A model generated the notes under the pieces. The model saw only the letters and a list, made by a program, of their open reading frames with translations, was not told the DNA's origin and made no database searches. From the NCBI RefSeq assembly GCF_020781835.1, contig NZ_JAJGNJ010000009.1, positions 102,823 through 166,822 of the forward strand: a stretch of 64,000 bases of DNA, in the 5' to 3' direction. Source of the stretch: Microbacterium testaceum. GTDB taxonomy: Bacteria > Actinomycetota > Actinomycetes > Actinomycetales > Microbacteriaceae. The stretch's first letter is position 1. The number at the start of each line of letters is the position of its first letter. Shown here piece by piece: positions 35,227 to 44,513 of this stretch. A program made the position numbers and the translations under genes.

Positions 35227-35658
35227 TCAGCCGACGGCGCCGCGCTGGCCGCGGGTGTCGTCGTCGCCCTTGCCCGGCTCGCCGCCGGGAGTATCGCCGT
35301 CCGGCTTCGGGGCCGGCCGGCCGTCACGCGGGTCGTCGGCCTCGGAGTCGAGCTGCGCGAGCTCCTCCTCCAGACGGCGGATCCGCTCGTCCTGGTCGGC
35401 GCGTGCGCGGGCGGAGAGTCCGCCGAGGAACTCGGGGTCGTCGTCGGGAGCCCGCCGGACGACCTCGCGATCGGCTCGGCCTCGACCGATGAGGAACCAC
35501 AGGACGCCACCCAGCACGGGCAGCAGGATCACGATCACCATCCACGCGGGCTTGCTGACCCCGCGATGGCGGGCGGCCGGTTGTACGGCGCAATCGACGA
35601 TCGTGTAGACCCAGAACGCGGTCGCCACGAGCGCCAGGATCAGCAGCAGGCGTGCCAT
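35227..35658 (-). CDS. Small membrane protein, phospholipase-D-nuclease N-terminal type
   Basis: 143 residues. Two membrane helices (LLLILALVATAFWVYTIVDCAVQ and WMVIVILLPVLGGVLWFLIG) with the conserved WxxxIVLxPxxGxxxW-like pattern, then a charged coiled-coil-like tail (DQDERIRRLEEELAQLDSEADD) and a Pro/Gly/Asp-rich end. Family members commonly accompany menD in actinobacteria; no function assigned. Confidence 0.8.
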   Translation of the reverse strand: MARLLLILALVATAFWVYTIVDCAVQPAARHRGVSKPAWMVIVILLPVLGGVLWFLIGRGRADREVVRRAPDDDPEFLGGLSARARADQDERIRRLEEELAQLDSEADDPRDGRPAPKPDGDTPGGEPGKGDDDTRGQRGAVG

Positions 35659-35732
35659 GCGCCGATTCTACCGGCGCTGCCTGGGCGGCGGCCGGGCACC
35701 GGGACGCCGAGCGACGGTCGTAGAGTGGGTGT

Positions 35733-36044
35733 ATGCGTGCCCGTTCTGCCCTGGTCTACACGGTGCTGCGCCTGCTCGCGTTCCTGGTGCCGCTGGGCAT
35801 CCTGCTGCTGTTCCCGATCTTCCGCGAGCTCCCGTGGCTGGCCGCCGTCTTCGCCGCGCTCATCGGGCTGAGCCTGTCGTTGCTGTTCCTTCGGCGCCCC
35901 CTCGACCAGGTGACCGGCGATCTCGCCGCCCGTCGCGCCGAGCGCCGTGCCGCGAACCGCCGCACCGCAGCGGAGCGCGACGCCGACGTCGAGGATGCCG
36001 TCGTCGACTCGGCGCGCGACGAGCGGCCCGACGCCCAGCGCTGA
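35733..36044 (+). CDS. DUF4229-domain membrane protein
   Basis: 103 residues with two membrane helices (about 8–28 and 34–54: LVYTVLRLLAFLVPLGILLL, LPWLAAVFAALIGLSLSLLFL) and a conserved RRPLDQVTGDLAARRAERRAANRR tail. Matches DUF4229, usually next to menaquinone genes. Convergent with menA, 4 bp apart. Confidence 0.85.
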   Translation: MRARSALVYTVLRLLAFLVPLGILLLFPIFRELPWLAAVFAALIGLSLSLLFLRRPLDQVTGDLAARRAERRAANRRTAAERDADVEDAVVDSARDERPDAQR

Positions 36045-36048
36045 GCGC

Positions 36049-37020
36049 TCAGGCCACGAAGGCCCAGAACAGCACGGCTCCATAGGCGACCGAGGTGAGA
36101 CTGGTCACCTGCAGCGCCACGATGAGTTCGCGGGGTGCGCGGTAGGTCCAGACGATGAGGATCGCCGACAGGGCGCCCAGCACTGCGATCAGCGTCAGCC
36201 ACGCGACGGGGTACACCAGCGCGAGGAACACCGCGATACCGAACGGCGCGAGGACGAACAGCGTGAACAGCACCTGCGTGGCTCGACGTCCGATGAGGAC
36301 CGACAGCGTGCGCTTGCCCGCGAGACGGTCCTGGTCGATGTCGCGGAGGTTGTTGGCCAGCAGCACCGCGCACGCGAGGAGCCCCGCCGCCACGGCGCCG
36401 AACCACGCCTCCTGCGGCAGCGAGCGCACCTGCAGCCACGTGGTGCCGAGAGTGGCCACGAGACCGAAGAAGACGAAGACGAACACCTCGCCGAGGGCGT
36501 TGTATCCGTAGGGCCTTTTCCCGCCGGTGTAGAACCACGCGGCCACGATGCACGCCGCGCCGACGGCGATGAGCCACCACTGGCCGGTGCGCACGACCAG
36601 CGCGAGACCGACCACCGCGGCGAGCGCGAAGAACGCCAGCGCGACGAGGAGCACGGTGCGCGGCCTCGCCTTCTTCCCCCCGGTCAGGCGCCCGGGTCCG
36701 ACGCGGACGTCATCGGTGCCCCGGATGCCGTCGCTGTAGTCGTTGGCGTAGTTGACGCCGATCTGCAGCGCGACGGCGACCGCGAGGCACGCCAGTGCGA
36801 TCACCCAATGGAGCCCGTCGTCGACGAGCGTCGCGGCACCCGTGCCGATGAGGACCGGGGTGATGGCGAGCGGCAGGGTGCGCAGGCGGGCGGCGCCGAC
36901 CCAGTCGCGCGCCGTCGCCGGCTTCGCCGCGCGCGGAGCGGGGCGGTTCGCCTTCTGGGGGTTGCCGCCGGGACGCCGTTTCGGGGCCGGACGCGAGCGC
37001 TTGCGAGACTGTGCTGCCAC
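36049..37020 (-). CDS. menA: 1,4-dihydroxy-2-naphthoate polyprenyltransferase
   Basis: 323 residues; a basic N-terminus then about eight membrane helices. UbiA-type motifs NYANDYSDGIRGTDD and LANNLRDIDQDRLAGKRTL (both Asp-rich prenyl-diphosphate sites) are complete. Attaches the polyprenyl chain to DHNA at the membrane. Follows menE by 11 bp. Confidence 0.95.
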   Translation of the reverse strand: MAAQSRKRSRPAPKRRPGGNPQKANRPAPRAAKPATARDWVGAARLRTLPLAITPVLIGTGAATLVDDGLHWVIALACLAVAVALQIGVNYANDYSDGIRGTDDVRVGPGRLTGGKKARPRTVLLVALAFFALAAVVGLALVVRTGQWWLIAVGAACIVAAWFYTGGKRPYGYNALGEVFVFVFFGLVATLGTTWLQVRSLPQEAWFGAVAAGLLACAVLLANNLRDIDQDRLAGKRTLSVLIGRRATQVLFTLFVLAPFGIAVFLALVYPVAWLTLIAVLGALSAILIVWTYRAPRELIVALQVTSLTSVAYGAVLFWAFVA

Positions 37021-37031
37021 GGAGGGAAAGC

Positions 37032-38207
37032 CTAATTCTTCTTCGCGCCGCCGAATCGTCGCCGAAGGGCGGCGCGGTCGGGTTTACCGGATGCCAGGAG
37101 CGGCAGGGCCTCGACCAGGACGAGCCGCGCCGGGCGGGCGACGGGTCCGACCGCCCCGGCGACGACGGCGCGCACGAGGTCGAGCGTCCGCACCTCGTCG
37201 AGACCCGTGGCGGCGGCCGCGACGACGGCGGACCCCTGTCCCCAGCGTTCGTCGTCGATGGGCACGACGACGGCGGACTCCAGACCGGCGATCCCGCGCA
37301 CCGCGGCCTCGACGCGGTCGAGCGAGACGTTGACGCCGCCCGAGACGATGACGTTGTCGAGCCGCCCGGTGACCCGCAGGACGCCGTCTGCGCGCTCGCC
37401 GCCGTCCCCCGTGCGGTACCACCGGGTGCCGGCGGCATCCGTCGGGAACAGCTCGGCGGTGCGATGCGGGTCGCCGACGTACCCGTCGGCGAGGGTGGGA
37501 CCGGAGACGCGCACCTCGCCGTCGACGATCGCGACGTCCACACCGTCGAGCGGGATCCCGTCGTAGACGCACCCTCCGCTGGTCTCGGTCGAGCCGTACG
37601 TGCGCACGATCCGGGCCCCGACGGCCTCCGCGCGTTCCCGCACGGCGGGCGCGAGCGCCTGACCGCCGATGAGGATGCGCTCGAACGACCGCAGCGCCCG
37701 GGCGACCTCGCCGTCGCTCTCGGCGGCGTCGAGCAGCCGCTGCAGCTGCGCCGGCACGAGCGAGCTGTACGTCGGCACCCTCGTGCCGTTCTCGTGCGAG
37801 GCCATCCCCAGGGCCGCAGCGGCGAAGGGCCCCGGGCGGAACGCACCGGCGAGCACCGCCGGCTCGCGACCGTTCACGAGAGCCCGGACGAGCACCTGCA
37901 CTCCAGCGACATACGTCGCCGGGACCGCGAGCAGCCACGCGCCCTCGCCGATCCGCGCAGCCGTCGCGAACGCGCTCGCGATGAGGGCGTTGCGGCCGAT
38001 CGCGACGGACTTGGGCACACCCGTCGACCCCGACGTCGTGATGACCGCCGCCGTCCCGGCCCCGACCTCGGCGGGCAGGTGCTCGCCGGCCCCGAGCGCG
38101 ACGGCCGGTCCGGCGCCCAGGACCGCGTGACGCAGCGCCCGCAGCACGTCGCGGGGATCGTCGGATGCCACCCGCTCCAGCTTCACGGCCGCACCGGGCC
38201 GTGGCAT
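37032..38207 (-). CDS. menE: o-Succinylbenzoate–CoA ligase
   Basis: 391 residues from MPRPGAAVKL, 7 bp after menB; a longer frame would overlap menB. Short ANL enzyme: ITTSGSTGVPKSVAI (P-loop), TYGSTETSGGCVYDG, GRLDNVIVSGGVNVS and the lysine in LLASGKPDR. Activates OSB for MenB. Sits in LLM–menB–menE–menA operon. Confidence 0.93.
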   Translation of the reverse strand: MPRPGAAVKLERVASDDPRDVLRALRHAVLGAGPAVALGAGEHLPAEVGAGTAAVITTSGSTGVPKSVAIGRNALIASAFATAARIGEGAWLLAVPATYVAGVQVLVRALVNGREPAVLAGAFRPGPFAAAALGMASHENGTRVPTYSSLVPAQLQRLLDAAESDGEVARALRSFERILIGGQALAPAVRERAEAVGARIVRTYGSTETSGGCVYDGIPLDGVDVAIVDGEVRVSGPTLADGYVGDPHRTAELFPTDAAGTRWYRTGDGGERADGVLRVTGRLDNVIVSGGVNVSLDRVEAAVRGIAGLESAVVVPIDDERWGQGSAVVAAAATGLDEVRTLDLVRAVVAGAVGPVARPARLVLVEALPLLASGKPDRAALRRRFGGAKKN

Positions 38208-38214
38208 CCGGGGG

Positions 38215-39117
38215 TCAGTAGTGCCACGGGACGCCCGACCAGTCGGGATCGCGCTTCTGCAGGAAGGAGTCACGCCCCTCGGCCGCCTCGTCCGTGCCGT
38301 ACGCCAGGCGCGTGGCCTCGCCCGCGAACAGCTGCTGACCGACCAGTCCGTCGTCGACCGCGTTGAAGGCGAACTTCAGCATGCGGATGGCCGTCGGGGA
38401 CTTCGTGAGGATCGTGCGCGCCATCGCCAGGGCCTCGCGCTCGAGGTCGGCGTGCGGTACCACGCGGTTGACCGCGCCCATCTCGTACGCGCGCTGGGCG
38501 GAGTACTCCTCGGCGAGGAAGAAGATCTCCCGGGCGAACTTCTGACCGATCTGACGCGCGAAGTACGCCGAGCCGTAGCCGGCGTCGAACGACCCCACGT
38601 CGGCATCCGTCTGCTTGAAGCGTGCGTGCTCGGCGCTCGCGATCGACAGGTCGCACACCACGTTGAGCGAGTGGCCGCCGCCGGCGGCCCACCCCGGGAC
38701 GACGGCGATGACGACCTTCGGCATGAACCGGATGAGTCGCTGGACCTCGAGGATGTGCAGGCGTCCCGCACGACCGTGGTCGGCGACGACGTCGTCATGC
38801 TCGGAGTACTTGTAGCCGTCGCGCCCGCGGATGCGCTGGTCACCGCCGGAGCAGAACGCCCACCCGCCGTCCTTCGGGCTCGGCCCGTTGCCGGTGAGGA
38901 GCACGACGCCGATGCGATGGTCCTGCCGCGCGATGTCGAGGGCCCGGTACAACTCGTCCACCGTGTGGGGGCGGAAGGCGTTGCGCACCTCCGGACGGTC
39001 GAACGCGATCCGGGCGACACGGCCGTCGTGCGTCACGTGCGCCGTGATATCGGTGTAGTCCTCGGCACCGGGCGCCAGGGTCCACTCGGCGGGGTCGAAG
39101 ATGTCGGAGACGCTCAC
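38215..39117 (-). CDS. menB: 1,4-dihydroxy-2-naphthoyl-CoA synthase
   Basis: 300 residues from GTG (VSVSDIFDPAEW). Crotonase fold: oxyanion loop CSGGDQRIRG, VVPGWAAGGGHSLNVVCDLS and the catalytic DVGSFDAGYGSAYFAR region; C-terminal RDPDWSGVPWHY is characteristic of MenB. Cyclises OSB-CoA to DHNA-CoA. Starts 5 bp after the LLM gene. Confidence 0.95.
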   Translation of the reverse strand: MSVSDIFDPAEWTLAPGAEDYTDITAHVTHDGRVARIAFDRPEVRNAFRPHTVDELYRALDIARQDHRIGVVLLTGNGPSPKDGGWAFCSGGDQRIRGRDGYKYSEHDDVVADHGRAGRLHILEVQRLIRFMPKVVIAVVPGWAAGGGHSLNVVCDLSIASAEHARFKQTDADVGSFDAGYGSAYFARQIGQKFAREIFFLAEEYSAQRAYEMGAVNRVVPHADLEREALAMARTILTKSPTAIRMLKFAFNAVDDGLVGQQLFAGEATRLAYGTDEAAEGRDSFLQKRDPDWSGVPWHY

Positions 39118-39122
39118 GGGAC

Positions 39123-39920
39123 TCAGGCGTTCTTGGAGTCCCGCCAGGCCAGCCACCGCTCGATGATCGAGTAGTCCCAGTCGGGACCGGAGAACCCGAG
39201 GGTGAACAGGCGCGTCCCGGCATCGAAGAGGGCATCGGCCACCTCTTCGTCGCGGTCCTTGAGCTCGTTCGAGACGACGAGGCCCGACAGATCGCGGCCC
39301 TCCGTCTCGGCCCAGCGCTCGATGACCTCGAACTTGCGGGGCAGCTCGTCGGGCGTGACGAAGCTGTGCCAGATGTCGGCGTGACGGGCGACGATGCGCA
39401 GGGTCTTCTGCTCGCCCTTGCCGCCGATCATCACGGGGATGTTCCGGGTCGGGGCCGGGTTGAGCTTGCCCCAGCGGTCGACGATCCGGTCGAGGTCGCT
39501 CGCGAGGGCGTTCAGGCGTGATCCGGCCGTACCGAACTCGTAGCCGTACTCGTCGTAGTCGCGCTGGAACCAGCCCGAACCCGTGCCGAAGATGAAGCGC
39601 CCCGTGTCGCCGCCCTTCTTGCTGATGTGGTCGACGGTGCGCGCCATATCGGCCTGCAGGTCGGCACCGCGGTAGCTGTTGCAGTTGACGAGGGCGCCGA
39701 ACTCCACGCGCTCGGTCTGCTCGGCCCACGCGGCCAGCATCGTCCATGCCTCGAAGTGCTCGCCGTCGGGGTCGCCGTACAGCGGGAAGAAGTGGTCCCA
39801 GTTGAACAGGATGTCGACGCCCATCTCCTCCAACCGGAGGACGGCGTCGCGGATGTCGGAGTACTGCACGTGCTGCGGCTGGATCTGGACGCCGAGCCGG
39901 ACCGGGGTGTCGAAAAGCAT
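39123..39920 (-). CDS. LLM-class (F420-dependent) oxidoreductase
   Basis: 265 residues, luciferase-like barrel: VRLGVQIQPQHVQYSDI, FNWDHFFPLYGDPDG, FGTGSGWFQRDYDEYG and IPVMIGGKGEQKTLRIVA. These are the patterns of the actinobacterial F420-dependent subgroup rather than FMN luciferases. First gene of the operon with menB, menE and menA, so a role in quinone chemistry or redox is possible but unproven. 48 bp from divergent menC. Confidence 0.85.
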   Translation of the reverse strand: MLFDTPVRLGVQIQPQHVQYSDIRDAVLRLEEMGVDILFNWDHFFPLYGDPDGEHFEAWTMLAAWAEQTERVEFGALVNCNSYRGADLQADMARTVDHISKKGGDTGRFIFGTGSGWFQRDYDEYGYEFGTAGSRLNALASDLDRIVDRWGKLNPAPTRNIPVMIGGKGEQKTLRIVARHADIWHSFVTPDELPRKFEVIERWAETEGRDLSGLVVSNELKDRDEEVADALFDAGTRLFTLGFSGPDWDYSIIERWLAWRDSKNA

Positions 39921-39968
39921 GTCGTCAGCCTATTCCCGGCTGTCCGGGGCGGGGGCCAGGATGGGACG

Positions 39969-40976
39969 ATGAGCACCGCCGCCCTCCCTCCGCTCGCCGA
40001 CGTCCTCGCCACCGCCCGTGTGGTGGCACTCCCCCTGGCGACCCGCTTCCGCGGGGTGCGGACACGCGAGGCCGTCGTGTTCGAAGGACCCGAGGGGTGG
40101 ACGGAGTTCTCGCCGTTCGTGGAGTACGACGACGCCGAAGCCGCCTCGTGGCTGGCGGCGGCGCTGGATTTCGGATGGCACCCCAGCCCTCTCCCAGTCC
40201 GGACGAGCGTGCCCGTCAACGCCACCGTCCCCGCCGTCGCCGCGTCCGACGTCGACGCGGTCCTCAGCCGGTTCGATGGATGCCGGACCGCCAAGGTGAA
40301 GGTCGCGGAGGCCGGGCAGGTGCTCGCGGACGACGTGGCACGCGTGCGGGCCGTGCGCGCGGCGATGGGGCCCGAGGGGCGGATCCGCATCGACGCCAAC
40401 GGTGGCTGGAACCTCGACGAGGCCGAGCGCGCCGTCCATGCCCTGGCCGAGTTCGACCTCGAATACGTCGAGCAGCCGTGCACCGACGTCGACGAGCTCG
40501 CCCGACTGCGCGAGCGGATCGGCTACCTCGACATCCCGATCGCCGCCGACGAGAGCGTCCGCAAAGCCGCCGATCCCCTGCGCGTCGCACGCGCGGGCGC
40601 GGCCGATCTGCTCGTCGTCAAGGCGCAGCCGCTCGGCGGGGTCCGCGCGGCGCTCGCCATCGTGGCGGAGGCGGGCCTGCCGGCGGTGGTCTCGAGCGCG
40701 CTGGACACCTCGGTGGGACTGTCGATGGGGCTGGCCCTGGCCGCGGCTCTGCCGGAGCTGGAGTACGACTGCGGACTCGGCACCGCGTCGCTGTTCACCG
40801 CCGACGTCGTCGCGGAGCCGCTCCGTCCGCGCGGCGGCAGCCTCGAGCTCTCGCGTCCGTTCCCCACGACGGCCGAGCTCGACCGCGTGGCAGCCCCCCT
40901 CGATCGTCGCGACTGGTGGCTGCAGCGCCTGACGCGGTGCTACCGGCTGCGGGAGGCGTCCGTCACTCCAGGATGA
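39969..40976 (+). CDS. menC: o-Succinylbenzoate synthase
   Basis: 335 residues from MSTAALPP. Enolase superfamily: TAKVKVAE (catalytic Lys of KxK), metal ligands IRIDANGGW, YVEQPC and AADESVR, second Lys VVKAQPLGG. Makes OSB from SHCHC. Divergent from the menB operon; last 14 bp overlap the convergent TetR gene. Confidence 0.93.
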   Translation: MSTAALPPLADVLATARVVALPLATRFRGVRTREAVVFEGPEGWTEFSPFVEYDDAEAASWLAAALDFGWHPSPLPVRTSVPVNATVPAVAASDVDAVLSRFDGCRTAKVKVAEAGQVLADDVARVRAVRAAMGPEGRIRIDANGGWNLDEAERAVHALAEFDLEYVEQPCTDVDELARLRERIGYLDIPIAADESVRKAADPLRVARAGAADLLVVKAQPLGGVRAALAIVAEAGLPAVVSSALDTSVGLSMGLALAAALPELEYDCGLGTASLFTADVVAEPLRPRGGSLELSRPFPTTAELDRVAAPLDRRDWWLQRLTRCYRLREASVTPG

Positions 40977-41589
40977 GCGCCACGAGGTGGGACAGCCGCT
41001 CGGCCAGGTCGCGGCGCGCCCCCTCGGGGTCCCGACGCGTGATGAGCGCGTGCTCCGACACCGCCACCCACGTCGTCAGGAGCAGTTCGGTCGCCTCAGC
41101 CAGCGGCATCCGCAGAGACAGTCCCCGAGCCCGCGCGACGTCGTGGACGAGTTGCGCGACGTTCTCGGAGAGTCCTCGGTCCAGGGCCAGGTAGGCCTCC
41201 GCGAAGTCGGCGCTGCGCAGTGCCTGGACACGGATCTCCGCCCCCAGCAGGACGTCGAGTCGGTCGTGACCGGCCACCTCGAGCACCTCCTGCACGATCT
41301 TGCGCACTTCGGTGTCGGCGTCCAGTCCGCTCACCTCGAGCGAGGCGACCCGGTCGCGCACCGCCGTGAGCGTCGCCTCGGCGGATCGTCCGCACAGGGC
41401 CAGGAACAGCTCCTCCTTCGAATCGAAGTTGGAGTAGAAGGCGCCGCGCGTGAAGCCGGCGCGTTCGCAGATGGCCTCGACCGACGAGGCGTCGATGCCT
41501 TCCTCGGCGAACATCCGGGCCGCGGCATCCATCAAACGCGTACGGGTGTTCTCGCGGCGTCGCGACGGCGCCGGTGCCGTGTCGGTCAT
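40963..41589 (-). CDS. TetR-family transcriptional regulator
   Basis: 208 residues from MTDTAPAP, chosen because GGGGAG lies 6 bases before this ATG. HTH residues about 17–62 (RLMDAAARMFAEEGIDASSVEAICERAGFTRGAFYSNFDSKEELF). Divergent from the MMPL–YhgE operon with two palindromes between, hence probable repressor of that export operon. Confidence 0.93.
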   Translation of the reverse strand: MTDTAPAPSRRRENTRTRLMDAAARMFAEEGIDASSVEAICERAGFTRGAFYSNFDSKEELFLALCGRSAEATLTAVRDRVASLEVSGLDADTEVRKIVQEVLEVAGHDRLDVLLGAEIRVQALRSADFAEAYLALDRGLSENVAQLVHDVARARGLSLRMPLAEATELLLTTWVAVSEHALITRRDPEGARRDLAERLSHLVALILE

Positions 41590-41648
41590 GCCTCGCTCCC
41601 CTTCGTTCACGGGCGAGACTCAGGTTGAAAACCAGCCCGCATCACTAC

Positions 41649-41682
41649 GATACATTGTTGTATCCGATACGGTGCTGTATCG
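41649..41682. promoter_or_regulatory. Two adjacent TetR operators
   Basis: Site 1: GATACA-TTGT-TGTATC (41649–41664). Site 2: CGATAC-GGTGCT-GTATCG (41665–41682). Both are perfect dyads sharing GATAC/GTATC half-sites, directly abutting, 30 bp before the MMPL start. Confidence 0.85.
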
Positions 41683-41711
41683 ACCGCCCGCCGACCTCAG
41701 GAGCAGCCACC

Positions 41712-44513
41712 GTGTCCACTTTCCTGTACACCCTGGGCCGCTGGTCGTTCCGTCACCCGTGGCGCGTCCTGTCGGCCTGGCTGCTGATCCTCGCTCTCGC
41801 CGGCGGCGGGGTCGCCCTGTTCGCCAAGGGCACCGACAACACCTTCGCGATCCCCGGCACCGAGTCGCAGGCCGGGCTCGAGATGCTCTCTCGCACGTTC
41901 CCGCAGGTCAGCGGCGCCGGAGCGGACATCGTCGTCGTCTCGGCCGAGGGGTCCAGCGTCCGGGACCCGGAGTATCAGGATGCCATCGGCACGACGATCT
42001 CCGACATCGAACAGCTCGACTTCGTCGAGGCGGTGACCGACCCGTTCGACGAGCGCATCTCCGGCGGCGTGTCCGACGACGGCCGCGCCGCGATCGTCCG
42101 CATCCAGTTCTCGGGCGAGGCCACCGAGGTGCCGACCTCGACCGAGGACGCTCTGCGGGAAGACACGACGGCCCTGGCCGGCGCCCTCCCCGCCGGCTCG
42201 CAGGCCGTTCTCGGAGGTCAGCTCTTCGCCACCGAGATCCCCGGTGCCAGCATCACCGAAGCCCTCGGCGTGGTGATCGCCGCCATCGTGCTCATGCTGA
42301 CGTTCCGGTCGTTCCTCGTGGCCGGGATGCCCCTGGCCACCGCGATCCTCGGCGTCGCCCTCTCCGTCGCGCTGATCTTCATCGCCACCGGCTTCGCCAC
42401 GGTGTCCTCGACGACGCCGCTGCTGGCGGTCATGCTGGGCCTGGCCGTCGGCATCGACTACGCGCTGTTCATCGTCTCCCGACATCAGGATCAGGTCCGA
42501 AGCGGCATGGACCCCGAGGAGTCCGCCGCTCGCGCCACGGGCACGGCCGGGTCCGCGGTCGTGTTCGCCGGTATCACGGTGCTCATCGCCCTCATCGGCC
42601 TCGGATTCGCCGGCATCCCGTTCCTGACGACCATGGGCGTCGCCGCGTCGGTCGCGGTGGCCATCGCCGTGTGCATCGGGCTCACCCTCACGCCCGCCCT
42701 CCTCGGGTTCGCCAAGGGGCGCGTCGTGGGGTGGCGCCGCAAGAAGACCCCCACGGCGCAGACGCGGGCACACGGCCCCGCCGCACGGTGGGTGGGCCTG
42801 GTGACGCGGCATCCCGTGGTCACGTCGGTGTCGATCGTCGCGGTCCTGGGAGTCGCCGCGATCCCGGCCGGGAGCCTGGCGCTGACGCTGCCCACGGCCG
42901 GACAGCTGCCCCCCGGCAACGAGGCGCGCACGGCGTACGAGCTCACCGAGGAGTACTTCGGGCCCGGCGCCAACGGTCCGCTCATCATGACCGGGACGAT
43001 CGTGACGTCCAACGATCCGCTGACGCTCATGACCGACATCGGCGACGAGGTCGCCAAGATCCCCGGCGTCGCCGAGGTGGCCCTCGCCACCCCGAACGAG
43101 ACGGCCGACACCGGCATCGTGCAGATCGTGCCCGAGACCGGACCCGAGGATCCGCGCACCGCCGACCTCGTACGCGAGCTCCGCGCCTCCGAAGACCGCC
43201 TGTACGACGAGTTCGGTGTGCGCCTGCTCGTCACGGGGTACACCGCGGTGACGATCGACATCTCCGATCAGCTGGGCGCCGCGCTGCTCCCCTTCGGCAT
43301 CTTCGTCGTCGGCCTGTCGCTCATCCTGCTGATGATCGTGTTCCGGTCGATCTGGGTGCCGCTGACCGCCGCCGGAGGGTACCTGCTGTCGGTCGCCTCG
43401 TCCTTCGGGGTCGTGGCCGCCGTGTTCGAGTGGGGCTGGTTCGCCGACGCGCTGCACGTGGCCAAAGTCGGCCCGATCATCAGCTTCATGCCCATCGTCG
43501 TCATGGGGGTGCTGTTCGGGCTCGCGATGGACTACCAGGTCTTCCTCGTCTCGCGCATGCGCGAGGACTACGTGCACGCCGACCGCGAAGGACGCACGCC
43601 GCGCGAGGTGGCCCTGGGGGCCGTCCGCAGCGGCTTCATGGGGTCGGCCCGTGTGGTCGTGGCGGCCGCCGTGATCATGTTCTCGGTGTTCGTCGCATTC
43701 GTCCCCGAGGGAGACTCGAGCCTGAAGCCCATCGCGCTCGGCCTCGCGGTCGGGGTCGCCGTCGACGCGTTCCTCGTCCGCATGACCCTGGTTCCCGCGA
43801 TCCTCGCACTCCTGGGGGCGAAGGCGTGGTGGATGCCGCGCTGGCTCGACCGGCTCCTGCCCAAGCTCGACGTCGAGGGTGAGGCCGTCGAGCGCGAGAT
43901 CGGCCTGGCCGACTGGCCGACCGAACCCGGCATGGCGATCGCGGCCGACGACCTGCGCGCCGCGACAGCCTCCGATGACGAACAGCCCGCCTTCGCCGAC
44001 GTGCACGTGCGCATCGGACACGGCGGCACACTCCTGGTGACCGGCGAGACCCGGGTCACCCGGCCGCTGCTCCTCGCCCTCGCGGGCCGCCTGTCGGCGA
44101 TCGAGGGACGCCTGCGCGTCGACGGGATGCTGCTGCCCGAGCGGGCGGGGGCGGTGCGCTCCCGGGTCGGAATGGCGCTCCTGGACGATCCCGATGCCGC
44201 CCTCGGCGAGGTGCGTCGCGCGGTGGCCGGTCGCACCCGCTTCGCCGTCCTGTGCGACGTCGACAGGCTGGATGCCGACACCCGATCCGACATCGCGGAA
44301 GTGCTGCGGCGCGCCGCTGCCGAGGCACGCGATCGCTCCGATGACGCCTCCTCGGCGTTCACGCTGGTCGTCTCCGCACGCGACGAGCGCCGCGCCCTCG
44401 CGCTGCTCGCCGACGCCCACCGCCCCGACGTGACCTCGCTCGCCCTGCCCGCGCCCCATCGTCACCGTCCGGCCCCCGAGTCCTCCGCCGATCTCTCCGA
44501 GGTGTTCGCATGA
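41712..44513 (+). CDS. MMPL-family exporter fused to a degenerate ABC-ATPase-like domain
   Basis: 933 residues from GTG (VSTFLYTLGR). Residues 1–710 are a complete RND/MMPL exporter with twelve membrane helices and two extracytoplasmic loops; proton-relay motifs GLAVGIDYALFIVSRHQDQ and GLAMDYQVFLVSRMREDYV are intact. Residues ~755–925 read like an ABC nucleotide-binding domain: VHVRIGHGGTLLVTG, LALAGRLSAIEGRLRVDGMLL, FAVLCDVDRLDADTRSDIAEVL, FTLVVSARD. But Walker A (GETRVTRP), the signature and the H-loop are missing, so it should not hydrolyse ATP. Start codon of YhgE overlaps its stop (ATGA). Confidence 0.88.
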   Translation: MSTFLYTLGRWSFRHPWRVLSAWLLILALAGGGVALFAKGTDNTFAIPGTESQAGLEMLSRTFPQVSGAGADIVVVSAEGSSVRDPEYQDAIGTTISDIEQLDFVEAVTDPFDERISGGVSDDGRAAIVRIQFSGEATEVPTSTEDALREDTTALAGALPAGSQAVLGGQLFATEIPGASITEALGVVIAAIVLMLTFRSFLVAGMPLATAILGVALSVALIFIATGFATVSSTTPLLAVMLGLAVGIDYALFIVSRHQDQVRSGMDPEESAARATGTAGSAVVFAGITVLIALIGLGFAGIPFLTTMGVAASVAVAIAVCIGLTLTPALLGFAKGRVVGWRRKKTPTAQTRAHGPAARWVGLVTRHPVVTSVSIVAVLGVAAIPAGSLALTLPTAGQLPPGNEARTAYELTEEYFGPGANGPLIMTGTIVTSNDPLTLMTDIGDEVAKIPGVAEVALATPNETADTGIVQIVPETGPEDPRTADLVRELRASEDRLYDEFGVRLLVTGYTAVTIDISDQLGAALLPFGIFVVGLSLILLMIVFRSIWVPLTAAGGYLLSVASSFGVVAAVFEWGWFADALHVAKVGPIISFMPIVVMGVLFGLAMDYQVFLVSRMREDYVHADREGRTPREVALGAVRSGFMGSARVVVAAAVIMFSVFVAFVPEGDSSLKPIALGLAVGVAVDAFLVRMTLVPAILALLGAKAWWMPRWLDRLLPKLDVEGEAVEREIGLADWPTEPGMAIAADDLRAATASDDEQPAFADVHVRIGHGGTLLVTGETRVTRPLLLALAGRLSAIEGRLRVDGMLLPERAGAVRSRVGMALLDDPDAALGEVRRAVAGRTRFAVLCDVDRLDADTRSDIAEVLRRAAAEARDRSDDASSAFTLVVSARDERRALALLADAHRPDVTSLALPAPHRHRPAPESSADLSEVFA

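Noticed and set aside
41697..44465. 922-codon antisense frame opposite the MMPL gene
   Set aside because: Product is Asp/His/Gly-rich with no recognisable fold; the + strand encodes an intact transporter with membrane periodicity.
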